From NCBI GenBank assembly GCA_030609785.1, contig JAUWTC010000085.1, forward strand, positions 1 through 8,373: a DNA stretch of 8,373 bases, in the 5' to 3' direction. The notes beneath the pieces were generated by a model. The model made no database searches. It worked only from the letters and a program-made list of their open reading frames with translations, and was not told where the DNA came from. Each line of letters opens with the position of its first letter. The stretch's first letter is position 1. This stretch comes from Holophagae bacterium (GTDB taxonomy: Bacteria > Acidobacteriota > Thermoanaerobaculia > Thermoanaerobaculales > Sulfomarinibacteraceae). The position numbers and the translations under genes were made by a program. Shown piece after piece: positions 1-6,104 of the stretch.

Positions 1-1118
1 CCGATCTTCCGCCTCAGAATGAGCATCTCAAGGGCCATCCCGGTGACGTTGGCCGCTTCGGTGATTTCTCTGACCGGAACCCCTATCGTGCTCTGGCCCG
101 GAATATCACCCATCAGGAATGCGACCATCCGATCCTGAACCTTGACCGGCACCAGCAGCACATCGTGGCTCAGGGGATCCCCGAGACAGGCCACGACACT
201 TTCGTTCAGTTCACCCGGAGGAATCGGTCCTTCATGAGGATGTCCGCTGGCCGCGACTGTCGACATCATCGAGGGAAGCGTGAGGTCAACGGCAAAGGAC
301 TGTACGTCTTCCAAAACGGGGCCCATGCCTTCGACCAGCCAGCCGTGCGCCTTTTCCTTGTAAACCGAAAAAAGACAGATCCGGGTCAAGAAACGAGCGG
401 CATAGGAGAGGAGAGCCTCCCCGATGCCGTCTCGGCTTTCCGCCGCGCACAGAGCCTTCTGGAGACCGGCCTCATCCAAAAAGCCCGGGGCACTGACCGC
501 CGAAGGATCAACCACCGGCGCCAAACCGGGATAGGTCGCGTACATTACGCCGGGACCCCGCTCGTCCTCGACCTTGCGTGGCAAGCCCATCAAGTCGGCG
601 ACTGTCGGCAGGGCCCCATTCCACAGGTTCTCCCAGTCCGAACCTACTGGATCCGTACTCTCCGGCCCACCGTTGGCTCCGATGACCTCGGACTCTCCAG
701 TCTCCAGCCGCGCCAGTGCGGCCTCGAGCGTGGCCTCGGTCACGACAAACGGGTCGACATCCAACCCCGTCACCACGTGGATCTCCTCGATCGCAGCGTC
801 ATCACGGGGATTGATCAGTGCAACGTTCACGTTCCGATGGAATTTCGCAAAGGGAACGGCGTGAAGACGCTGCGCGATTTTCAGCGGCAGCAGACCCATC
901 ACATCAACGGTTGCTGCGTCGAGAATCTCTCGGGGCACCGGAGGACGGTCGGTCTGCTCCGCCAGGGCGTCCAGCAGTTGTTTCTCCGTGACGAAACCAA
1001 ACCGCAGCAACTGCGTTCCCAGCCGGCTGCGATGGCGGTGGCAGGCTTCGAGCGCCGTGTGGAGTTCCCCCACCGACGTCATACCCTTTTCAAGCAGAAT
1101 CTCACCCAGTTTTTTCAT
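1..1118 (-). CDS. MshEN (PilB/GspE N-terminal) domain protein with C-terminal GAF-like region, 3' end cut by window edge
   Basis: The frame opens with ATG (MKKLGEILLEKG) and stays open for 372 codons to the left edge, so the C-terminus is missing. Residues 1-140 match the N-terminal domain of PilB/GspE/MshE ATPases. There are two RLG-x20-Q type motifs: residues 3-26 are degenerate (K3-L4-G5, C26 where Q is expected) and residues 32-55 are intact (R32-L33-G34, Q55). These are followed by the usual VALINPRDDAAIEEI and TGLDVDPFV segments. In MshE such motifs bind cyclic di-GMP. A Gly/Pro/Asp-rich linker (about 140-190) leads to a GAF-like sensor region (about 192-372). No Walker A or B motif is seen in the visible part, so this is not evidently a complete pilus ATPase. 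The start overlaps the rimI 3' end by 17 bases, suggesting co-transcription. A cytoplasmic c-di-GMP-responsive regulator is plausible inference; the output domain, if any, is outside the window. Confidence 0.8.
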   Translation of the reverse strand, partial: MKKLGEILLEKGMTSVGELHTALEACHRHRSRLGTQLLRFGFVTEKQLLDALAEQTDRPPVPREILDAATVDVMGLLPLKIAQRLHAVPFAKFHRNVNVALINPRDDAAIEEIHVVTGLDVDPFVVTEATLEAALARLETGESEVIGANGGPESTDPVGSDWENLWNGALPTVADLMGLPRKVEDERGPGVMYATYPGLAPVVDPSAVSAPGFLDEAGLQKALCAAESRDGIGEALLSYAARFLTRICLFSVYKEKAHGWLVEGMGPVLEDVQSFAVDLTLPSMMSTVAASGHPHEGPIPPGELNESVVACLGDPLSHDVLLVPVKVQDRMVAFLMGDIPGQSTIGVPVREITEAANVTGMALEMLILRRKI

Positions 1119-1593
1119 GCTCGTACCCATCATACAGCGGCTCGCGGGCCGTGAACATCTTGGTCATCACCATGCCGTCCTCACCATCGGCATAGTAGCC
1201 CGGTCTGGTACCGACAGTGCTGTAGCCCATGGTCGAATAGAGTGCCTGCGCTCCAATGTTGGATCGCCTGACCTCGAGAGTGATGGTCTCGCCACCCTCC
1301 CGGACGACAAAGGCTTCAGCGCTCTCCATCAAGCTATGAGCCAAGCCTTGGCGCCGGAAACCCGGACGGGTAGCAACCTTCAAAACGTGCAGATCGAGAT
1401 ATTGCCAAGCGCAGAAGAGGTAGGCCGCCAATTGACCTCCCGAATCGACCAGGACTCGGCAGTATCGACGAGGCGCCTCCATTTCGGCCGCAAAAAACCG
1501 CCCCGGCCACGCATCTGAGAAACACTCCCGTTCGACTTCCTCGAGGGCCGGCTCATCCCCCCGAAGAGCATCCCGTTCGGTAAAACGACTCAT
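1102..1593 (-). CDS. rimI: Ribosomal-protein-alanine N-acetyltransferase family protein RimI (GNAT)
   Basis: This 163-residue cytoplasmic GNAT enzyme is close in length to E. coli RimI (148 aa), which transfers acetyl from acetyl-CoA to the N-terminal alanine of ribosomal protein S18. Acetyl-CoA binding motif A is clear: LKVATRPGFRRQGLA, with R80-x-x-G83-x-A85. The RimI signature follows: LEVRRSNIGAQALYSTMGY, then GTRPGYY. E107 and Y119 are 12 residues apart, matching the spacing of the catalytic E103 and Y115 of E. coli RimI. The ATG shares an ATGA overlap with the tsaB stop, a typical sign of translational coupling, and tsaB-rimI adjacency is common in bacteria. The last codons overlap the start of the next gene. 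Other N-alpha targets are possible, since RimI homologues vary in specificity. Confidence 0.93.
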   Translation of the reverse strand: MSRFTERDALRGDEPALEEVERECFSDAWPGRFFAAEMEAPRRYCRVLVDSGGQLAAYLFCAWQYLDLHVLKVATRPGFRRQGLAHSLMESAEAFVVREGGETITLEVRRSNIGAQALYSTMGYSTVGTRPGYYADGEDGMVMTKMFTAREPLYDGYEHEKTG

Positions 1594-2231
1594 GACCGTG
1601 GAGGCCCGGCCTCTGGACCCCCGTGAATCGGAGGTCCCTCGACGTAAAGAGGTTCGATCGCCTGGGAGGCCAGCCCGATTTCAGCCAACAGGATCAGAGC
1701 CTCGGCGGTCGACCGAACAGCCGCCCCCCGTCGGGCCTCACCGAGGGACAAAGCCTCTGCCGCAACCCACGGACCCCGCCCAACCAGATCGGCCAGGGGC
1801 AAAATCTCCAACTCCGCGCTGGGTTTGGGAGCCTGGCCCTGATCGAGTACGAACGCTCGAGCATAGACCTCACCACGCCGACCCGGTTGGGCGGCCCAAA
1901 CCTCGCCAGGGCCGTCAACGCGCGCCGCCTGGGCCAGCAGGGAATCGTAGGCCAGGACTCGACAGCCCAGCCCCGCAGCAAGTCCCGCGGCCGTCGCGAG
2001 GCCGGAGCGAATCCCGGTGAACGAGCCCGGACCACGACTGACAATGACGGTGGATAACTCCTCCCGGTCGACGCCCGCATCCTCCACCAGCAGATCGACC
2101 GCGGCCAGCAAGAGGCTCGAACGCCGAGTCGCGCCGCCAAGACGGACTACCGAGGAAATTCTCAAGGACGGGCCCGACAGAGCGACCTCCAGCTGGGGGC
2201 CACAGGTCACGATCGAAAGCGTCAGACTCAT
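1590..2231 (-). CDS. tsaB: tRNA threonylcarbamoyladenosine (t6A37) biosynthesis protein TsaB
   Basis: This 213-residue protein is a normal length for TsaB, the non-catalytic ASKHA-fold partner of TsaD. TsaB helps TsaD and TsaE transfer threonylcarbamoyl to A37 of ANN-decoding tRNAs. The family hallmark RGPGSFTGIRSGLATAAGL lies at about residues 66-84. The N-terminal strand-loop-strand (LSIVTCGPQLEVAL) aligns with the IDTAT..CSVAL region of E. coli TsaB but lacks the Asp. QPGRRGEVYARAF corresponds to the family DARMxEVY segment, and PLYVEGP to its C-terminal PxYLR segment. TsaD carries the catalytic metal site, so the missing Asp need not matter. The ATG is preceded by only a weak purine stretch. 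The leader begins just 3' of a long hairpin repeat whose base ends 18 nt before the start codon. The stop overlaps the rimI start. Confidence 0.92.
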   Translation of the reverse strand: MSLTLSIVTCGPQLEVALSGPSLRISSVVRLGGATRRSSLLLAAVDLLVEDAGVDREELSTVIVSRGPGSFTGIRSGLATAAGLAAGLGCRVLAYDSLLAQAARVDGPGEVWAAQPGRRGEVYARAFVLDQGQAPKPSAELEILPLADLVGRGPWVAAEALSLGEARRGAAVRSTAEALILLAEIGLASQAIEPLYVEGPPIHGGPEAGPPRS

Positions 2232-2248
2232 CCGCAGAGTGTAACCTG

Positions 2249-2355
2249 ACCAAGGAGCGCATGCCGTATCGGCCCCCTGAGGCTAACGATTTGATCAAGT
2301 GTAAAGAAAATGGCCAATCCGGCCCACGCTCCTCGGTATGGCGCTTCGCGCTATG
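2249..2355 (+). repeat. Two-hairpin intergenic repeat, copy A (inverted relative to copy B at 4848-4948)
   Basis: This fills most of the space between the acylase gene and tsaB. The first part is a long imperfect hairpin. The outer arms 2249-2259 and 2327-2337 pair with one mismatch. Inner pairs join GCCG (2263-2266) to CGGC (2320-2323) and GGCC (2271-2274) to GGCC (2312-2315), with a 37-nt A-rich loop. A small hairpin with a TTC loop follows (GGCGC TTC GCGCT core, 2340-2352). Copy B shares CCGTATYGGCC, GGCCAATCCGGCC, GCTCNTCG and GGCGCTTCGCGC in the same order, with the same 15-nt gap between the last long blocks. On the minus strand GGCCGGATTGGCC is followed by ATTTTCTTT (down to 2303), so this copy might also act as a weak terminator after the acylase gene. 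Confidence 0.75.
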
Positions 2356-2375
2356 GGTAATTATTTCAATACCTT

Positions 2376-2410
2376 CTTTGCGTTCTCTTTGCGGTCTTTG
2401 CGTCTTCGCG
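2376..2410. repeat. Short tandem CTTTGCG-type intergenic repeat
   Basis: Four near-identical units lie here: CTTTGCG at 2376-2382, 2387-2393 and 2396-2402, then CTTCGCG at 2404-2410. They sit at 8-11 base steps, about 45 bases beyond the acylase stop codon. Read on the minus strand this is the CGCAAAGACCGCAAAG-like motif that I recognise, from memory, as a widespread intergenic repeat in many bacterial genomes. It is often mistranslated as short NREDAK-type or LCVFAV-type peptides. I see no gene or function for it here. It adjoins copy A of the two-hairpin repeat, so the whole intergenic space 2232-2454 is repeat-derived sequence. Confidence 0.65.
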
Positions 2411-2454
2411 GTTCAATCTTCTTCTTTTCCGAATGCATGTGCTGTCGGTGTCAC

Positions 2455-4791
2455 CTACCGCGGCGTCAAGACCAACTCGGCCCTCGTTTCCGCCTCGATC
2501 ATTTGCCGAGAGAACGGAAGGGTTCGGCCCCTGACGGCCAGCCAGTCGCTGAACTGGTCGACGACGTGGGGCGACCAAGGCCGACCCGACTGCCCGAGGG
2601 GCAGCACCAGGATCGACCGATCCCAGTCGCCGACATCCGCGACAAATCGCATCGACGGGATGGACATCACCTTAAACGGCTCTGCCATGTCCCAATAGTT
2701 GGCGTTGACAGTCGTCCCGTCACCCGGGAGGGCGACCGGGTGACGATGTCCCCCCAGCCGGAGGAGCACCCCAACCAGGGGAAACTCGTCGAGGACGTGT
2801 GAGAAGTCGACCTGATGAACGTCCCCCCACACGGTGGAGTGATCCAAAAGGTCCAGGCGATCGAGGCATCGGTCGACAATTGACGCCCGTTCCTCAACAA
2901 GATCGGTCCGCACATCGTCCCACCACGCCTCCGGAAGGCCTCCGGCCAACAAACGGAGAATCCGCTCTGCATCGAAGGGCGTCTTTTCGAGGTCGTGCTC
3001 AAGGGCCTCGTCCTGGCCAATCTCATGACCCAAGTCAACGACCAACCGACTGAAGAGCAGGGGTTCCGCCCGGTCAGCGTCCATGCGGCCGTCCCATCCC
3101 AGCAATGCCGCGGCGGTCGGACCGCCGTGCCGCTCGAGATCCGGCCAGAGGCCTTTCAGAAGCGCGATCGCGCGTCCAGACATCACATCGCCCTGGAGAT
3201 CCAGGCAGTCGTCGATATCCCAGTCGGTCTTCGCCGACAGTCGGCCCTGAATCCTCCGAATACGCCACGGCGCCACAAAATCAGCCGGAAACGCCTGCTT
3301 ACGGTCATAATCTCCCTCGCCGAACAAATCGTGGTTGGCAGTCCCGACGAAACCCTCGTCCGGATCCAACTTCCGGGGATTTTCAGAAAATTCCGCAAGA
3401 CCCTTCCAGGACCACGCGCTGTCACTGCCCGGCGATGGCAATCTGCCGGCGCCTCGACCACGGAGGGGCCGCCTCCCGACAACCTGATGCAGGATGTGCC
3501 CCTCGACGTCAGCGGCGACCAGGTTCATCGAAGGTCCGGCGGCATCACTCCACGCAGCTGCGACATCCTCGACACCGTCAGCCCGCACCATACGGAGGAA
3601 GGCGTCGACGGCGCTGGGGCCCTGGAGAGCGGTCCACGCAAGGGCCAACGTGGAGTCGAATGTGTCGCGGACGACCGGACCGTGTCGCGAGATTCGGACC
3701 TTCATCGTCTCGGGTTCCGAGCGCCACCGAACCTCTATCGTCTCGGTCACCGTCCTCAAGGGTATCCAATTGTCGTCGACCAGTTCCCGGTCCCGACTCT
3801 CGTCCAAGGTCAATACAAAGAAATCCTGGTCATCCATCATCGACATGGTGAATCCCCAGGCGACCCGACTGTTGTGACCGATCAAGATTCCCGGCATACC
3901 GGCAATCGAAGCCCCGACCGCACGGATCCCAGGCGCCCTCAATCCCACTGCATACCAGGTTCCAGGTACCGCGACTCCAATATGGGGGTCATTTGCCAGC
4001 AAAGGCCTGCCGGTCGCAGTTCTCGCCGGGCCGATCGCCCAGCTGTTCGAACCACCCCCAAAGGGTGGCAGGATCGCATCCTCCTCCCCAACGGGCCTCG
4101 AAGGCAGATCCACCGGCGGGATCCAACGTCGCTGTTCATCAGGTCCCCAACCCCAAAGGGCGACAGCGTGCTCGCGCCCCAAGTGGGTCATTTCGACCGA
4201 TCGGGCGATCTCATCCCCCATCGCCCAGGTCAGGTTGAGTTCCAGCAGGAGCCCGACAGAAAGACAATCTTCGACCCCCCATGCGGTGGGCTCAACACCC
4301 AGCATCCACAGTTCTGGAGCAATCCATTGACCGTGCGCTCTCAGCGCCGCATTGACGCCGTCCGAGTACCGCTCCAGGGTTTTGCGGGCACCGTCGTCAA
4401 GCGCGGCCACTTGTCGGGCGGCGGTCGCGGCCAATCGCAGAGTCCGCATCTTGCGGTCCGTCGGAAGAGCATCCTCACCGAAGACCTCGGACAGCCGGCC
4501 CGCCGCCATCCTCCGGCCGAGGTCCATCTGGAAGAATCGATCCCGGGCGTGGACGTAGCCCTGGGCGAACCACAGATCCTCCGCAGCAGCAGCATCAATG
4601 TGAGGCACACCTCGCCCGTCGAGAGAAATCGTCACCTGATCCCGAATGCCCCGGATCTGAACCACTTCCCGGCCGGATTCCGGTAAACGTGATTGGTGAG
4701 AGTAAAACCTGATATGCCCGAGAAGCAGGACTGGGAGCAAAACTACCCCGGCAAGCAGAACCACAAGAACAAAACGCCGACGACCGTGCAT
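2455..4791 (-). CDS. Penicillin acylase family Ntn-hydrolase (peptidase family S45), exported
   Basis: This 778-residue precursor belongs to the penicillin G acylase / N-acyl-homoserine-lactone acylase superfamily, which hydrolyses amide bonds of N-acyl compounds after self-cleavage into two chains. RRR at residues 4-6 and a hydrophobic stretch at 7-25 form a signal peptide or membrane anchor, so the enzyme acts in the periplasm or outside. GGGSNSWAIGP holds the predicted cleavage site G247/S248; S248 would be the N-terminal nucleophile of the beta chain (compare SNMW in E. coli). TANHD places N486 at beta position 239, close to catalytic Asn241 of E. coli. ANDPHIG (266-272), SRHGPVV (368-374) and the C-terminal GDGTTVN, SMRFVADVGDWD and LGQSGRPWSPH blocks are all family-typical. 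The start is bounded by an in-frame TAA four codons upstream; no good Shine-Dalgarno is seen. Substrate unknown: beta-lactam, acyl-homoserine lactone or another N-acyl amide. Confidence 0.93.
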   Translation of the reverse strand: MHGRRRFVLVVLLAGVVLLPVLLLGHIRFYSHQSRLPESGREVVQIRGIRDQVTISLDGRGVPHIDAAAAEDLWFAQGYVHARDRFFQMDLGRRMAAGRLSEVFGEDALPTDRKMRTLRLAATAARQVAALDDGARKTLERYSDGVNAALRAHGQWIAPELWMLGVEPTAWGVEDCLSVGLLLELNLTWAMGDEIARSVEMTHLGREHAVALWGWGPDEQRRWIPPVDLPSRPVGEEDAILPPFGGGSNSWAIGPARTATGRPLLANDPHIGVAVPGTWYAVGLRAPGIRAVGASIAGMPGILIGHNSRVAWGFTMSMMDDQDFFVLTLDESRDRELVDDNWIPLRTVTETIEVRWRSEPETMKVRISRHGPVVRDTFDSTLALAWTALQGPSAVDAFLRMVRADGVEDVAAAWSDAAGPSMNLVAADVEGHILHQVVGRRPLRGRGAGRLPSPGSDSAWSWKGLAEFSENPRKLDPDEGFVGTANHDLFGEGDYDRKQAFPADFVAPWRIRRIQGRLSAKTDWDIDDCLDLQGDVMSGRAIALLKGLWPDLERHGGPTAAALLGWDGRMDADRAEPLLFSRLVVDLGHEIGQDEALEHDLEKTPFDAERILRLLAGGLPEAWWDDVRTDLVEERASIVDRCLDRLDLLDHSTVWGDVHQVDFSHVLDEFPLVGVLLRLGGHRHPVALPGDGTTVNANYWDMAEPFKVMSIPSMRFVADVGDWDRSILVLPLGQSGRPWSPHVVDQFSDWLAVRGRTLPFSRQMIEAETRAELVLTPR

Positions 4792-4835
4792 GGATGGAGT
4801 TTAACCCAGTAAAACCGGAACAAAAACGGAGCGCT

Positions 4836-4861
4836 ACGAAAACCAACCGGCGCGAAGCGCC
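4836..4861 (-). terminator. Candidate intrinsic terminator after the ceramide operon
   Basis: On the minus strand GGCGC-TTC-GCGCC (4861-4849) forms a 5-bp GC stem with a 3-nt loop and is followed by GGTTGGTTTTCG, a broken T-rich run. It lies 80-100 bases after the stop of the GNAT acyltransferase gene and directly after the large hairpin of repeat copy B. The stem is short and the T-run interrupted, so termination efficiency is uncertain. Confidence 0.35.
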
Positions 4862-4948
4862 CCTCGCGATGAGCCTGGCCGGATTGGCCTCTTTTCCGCC
4901 AAGAACCACCGCAAACTCTGAGGGCCAATACGGACCAAGCTCATCGCG
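4848..4948 (-). repeat. Two-hairpin intergenic repeat, copy B, overlapping the 3' end of the GNAT gene
   Basis: Read on the minus strand, a perfect 10-bp outer stem (4948-4939 with 4874-4865) closes a long imperfect hairpin. The stem continues through wobble pairs (TTGGTC with GGCCAG) into ATTGGCC (4929-4923) paired with GGCCAAT (4889-4883). The loop is 33 nt and purine-rich. The small GGCGC-TTC-GCGCC hairpin follows at 4861-4849. The 5' outer arm contains the last codons and the TGA of the GNAT gene. Compared with copy A, three aligned outer-stem pairs change on both sides and stay paired. Apart from this element, the space 4792-4940 shows no gene. Confidence 0.75.
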
Positions 4949-6104
4949 CCACCAGCCCTTTCCGGTAAATCCGATACCTCTTGTACAACTCCCCATCCAT
5001 CAGCCGAATTGTCCCCTTGATCAGGTCGTTGTCTTCGAGGATCCAGGAGTACTCGCACGACGAAAACCCGAGCCCGAGTGCCACCTCCAGACCCTCAGCG
5101 ATCAGGACCCCCTCCAAACCGCGCTTCCGATGTTCGGCCTTGATTCCCAGGGTAATCAGCCGGAGCCCTTCCATGTCCGAGGCCTTGGTCACGGTCAGGT
5201 GTTTCAGTGTCTTCAGCGGGTGGCGCCACGGCGAGCCGTCGAAGTCCTTCAAAACCGGGTTCCAATCAGGGAGGCACAGCAGAAAGCCTGCCGGCTCACC
5301 GTCGATGAAGGCAAAACGGAGCAGCCCGGGTTCGACCAGAGGCTTGAGTTCAGCGGCGAGCACCTTGATCTCGCCGTCATTCATCGGGACAAAGCCCCAA
5401 TTCTTCTCCCACGCGGCGTTGTAGATCTCTTGGACCGCACGAACCTCACCGTCGAAATTCTTGAGGTCGGCCCCTCGAGTCTCCAAGCCCGGATTGCGTT
5501 TTCTGGTTCGGCCCGCCAACTTCTGCAGCCGCTCGAGGCTCCGGCCCTGCACCGGAGACACATAGGCCAGAAGGTCCTTCACCTTACTGTAACCTGCATC
5601 CTCGACCAGGCCCGAATAATACGGCAGGTTGTAGGTCATCATCACCACGGGAGGGCGTTCGAAACCGTCGATCAGGAGACCGCACTCGTAGTTCGTCGAG
5701 GGATTGAACGGACCGAGCACTGCATCCGATCCGCGTCCTCGGGCCCATGTTTCGACGGCCCCGAAGAGTGAGCGGGCCGCGTCGCCATCATCGATGCACT
5801 CGAAGAAGCCGAAGTGGACTTGATTTGAGCCGTGAAACCGGTTAAACCCGTGGTTGAGGATCGCTGCGATCCGCCCGACAGCGCGCCCGCCTTTCCAGGC
5901 AAGGAAGAGCTCAATCTCGGCGCCGTCTCGCTGATAGAACGGGTGTTTCGCCTCGTCCAGGATCTGGCGGACCGAGGCCTTCAATGGGGGAACCCACAGA
6001 GGGTCGTCGTGATACAGGGACCAGGGCAGGTTGATGAATGCAGACCGCTCGGAACGGCCCCTGACCGCCCTGACTGAGATGCCGTCTGAATCCACCTCGC
6101 TCAT
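4941..6104 (-). CDS. Long GNAT-fold N-acyltransferase, candidate bacterial ceramide synthase (bCerS-like)
   Basis: This 387-residue protein is much longer than a simple GNAT enzyme and resembles the family with the opening segment INLPWSLYHDDPLWVPPL (residues 24-41). Other family blocks are GRIAAILNH (77-85), FGFFEC (98-103), LGPFNPSTNYECGLLIDGF (130-148), PYYSGLVEDAGY (161-172) and NAAWEKNWGFVP (229-240). The C-terminal acyl-CoA motif is LGIKAEHRKRGLEG (319-332), where R326-x-x-G329-x-E331 has Glu in place of the usual final Gly/Ala. The Caulobacter ceramide synthase is a GNAT-type protein that N-acylates 3-ketosphinganine. Here the gene follows spt with an ATGA overlap and shares a cluster with an SDR, which is the main reason for this call. 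From sequence alone only a GNAT acyltransferase is certain. No signal peptide or membrane segment is seen. The stop codon lies in the arm of a long hairpin repeat. Confidence 0.7.
   Translation of the reverse strand: MSEVDSDGISVRAVRGRSERSAFINLPWSLYHDDPLWVPPLKASVRQILDEAKHPFYQRDGAEIELFLAWKGGRAVGRIAAILNHGFNRFHGSNQVHFGFFECIDDGDAARSLFGAVETWARGRGSDAVLGPFNPSTNYECGLLIDGFERPPVVMMTYNLPYYSGLVEDAGYSKVKDLLAYVSPVQGRSLERLQKLAGRTRKRNPGLETRGADLKNFDGEVRAVQEIYNAAWEKNWGFVPMNDGEIKVLAAELKPLVEPGLLRFAFIDGEPAGFLLCLPDWNPVLKDFDGSPWRHPLKTLKHLTVTKASDMEGLRLITLGIKAEHRKRGLEGVLIAEGLEVALGLGFSSCEYSWILEDNDLIKGTIRLMDGELYKRYRIYRKGLVAR

Noticed and set aside
165..1154. Plus-strand open frame of 329 codons at the left end
   Set aside because: It is antisense to the MshEN/GAF-like gene, which has clear family motifs; the plus-strand product has low-complexity composition and no homology I recognise.
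2374..2416. Possible CRISPR-like array
   Set aside because: Units are only 7-9 bases with 1-4 base gaps and no unique spacers, so this is a simple tandem repeat.
2995..4686. Long plus-strand open frame of 563 codons opposite the acylase gene
   Set aside because: It is rich in Arg, Pro, Ser and Thr with no recognisable domain, and lies wholly within the well-conserved acylase gene on the other strand. It is a by-product of GC-rich codon bias.
2455..4889. Acylase gene as a composite transposon carried by the inverted repeats
   Set aside because: There is no transposase and no target-site duplication that I can see at the outer ends, and the elements look like independent dispersed repeats. 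The pair is reported as a finding without claiming mobility of the gene.
4794..5771. Plus-strand open frame of 325 codons across the repeat and the GNAT gene
   Set aside because: It is antisense to a conserved acyltransferase and partly made of repeat sequence; no domain is visible.
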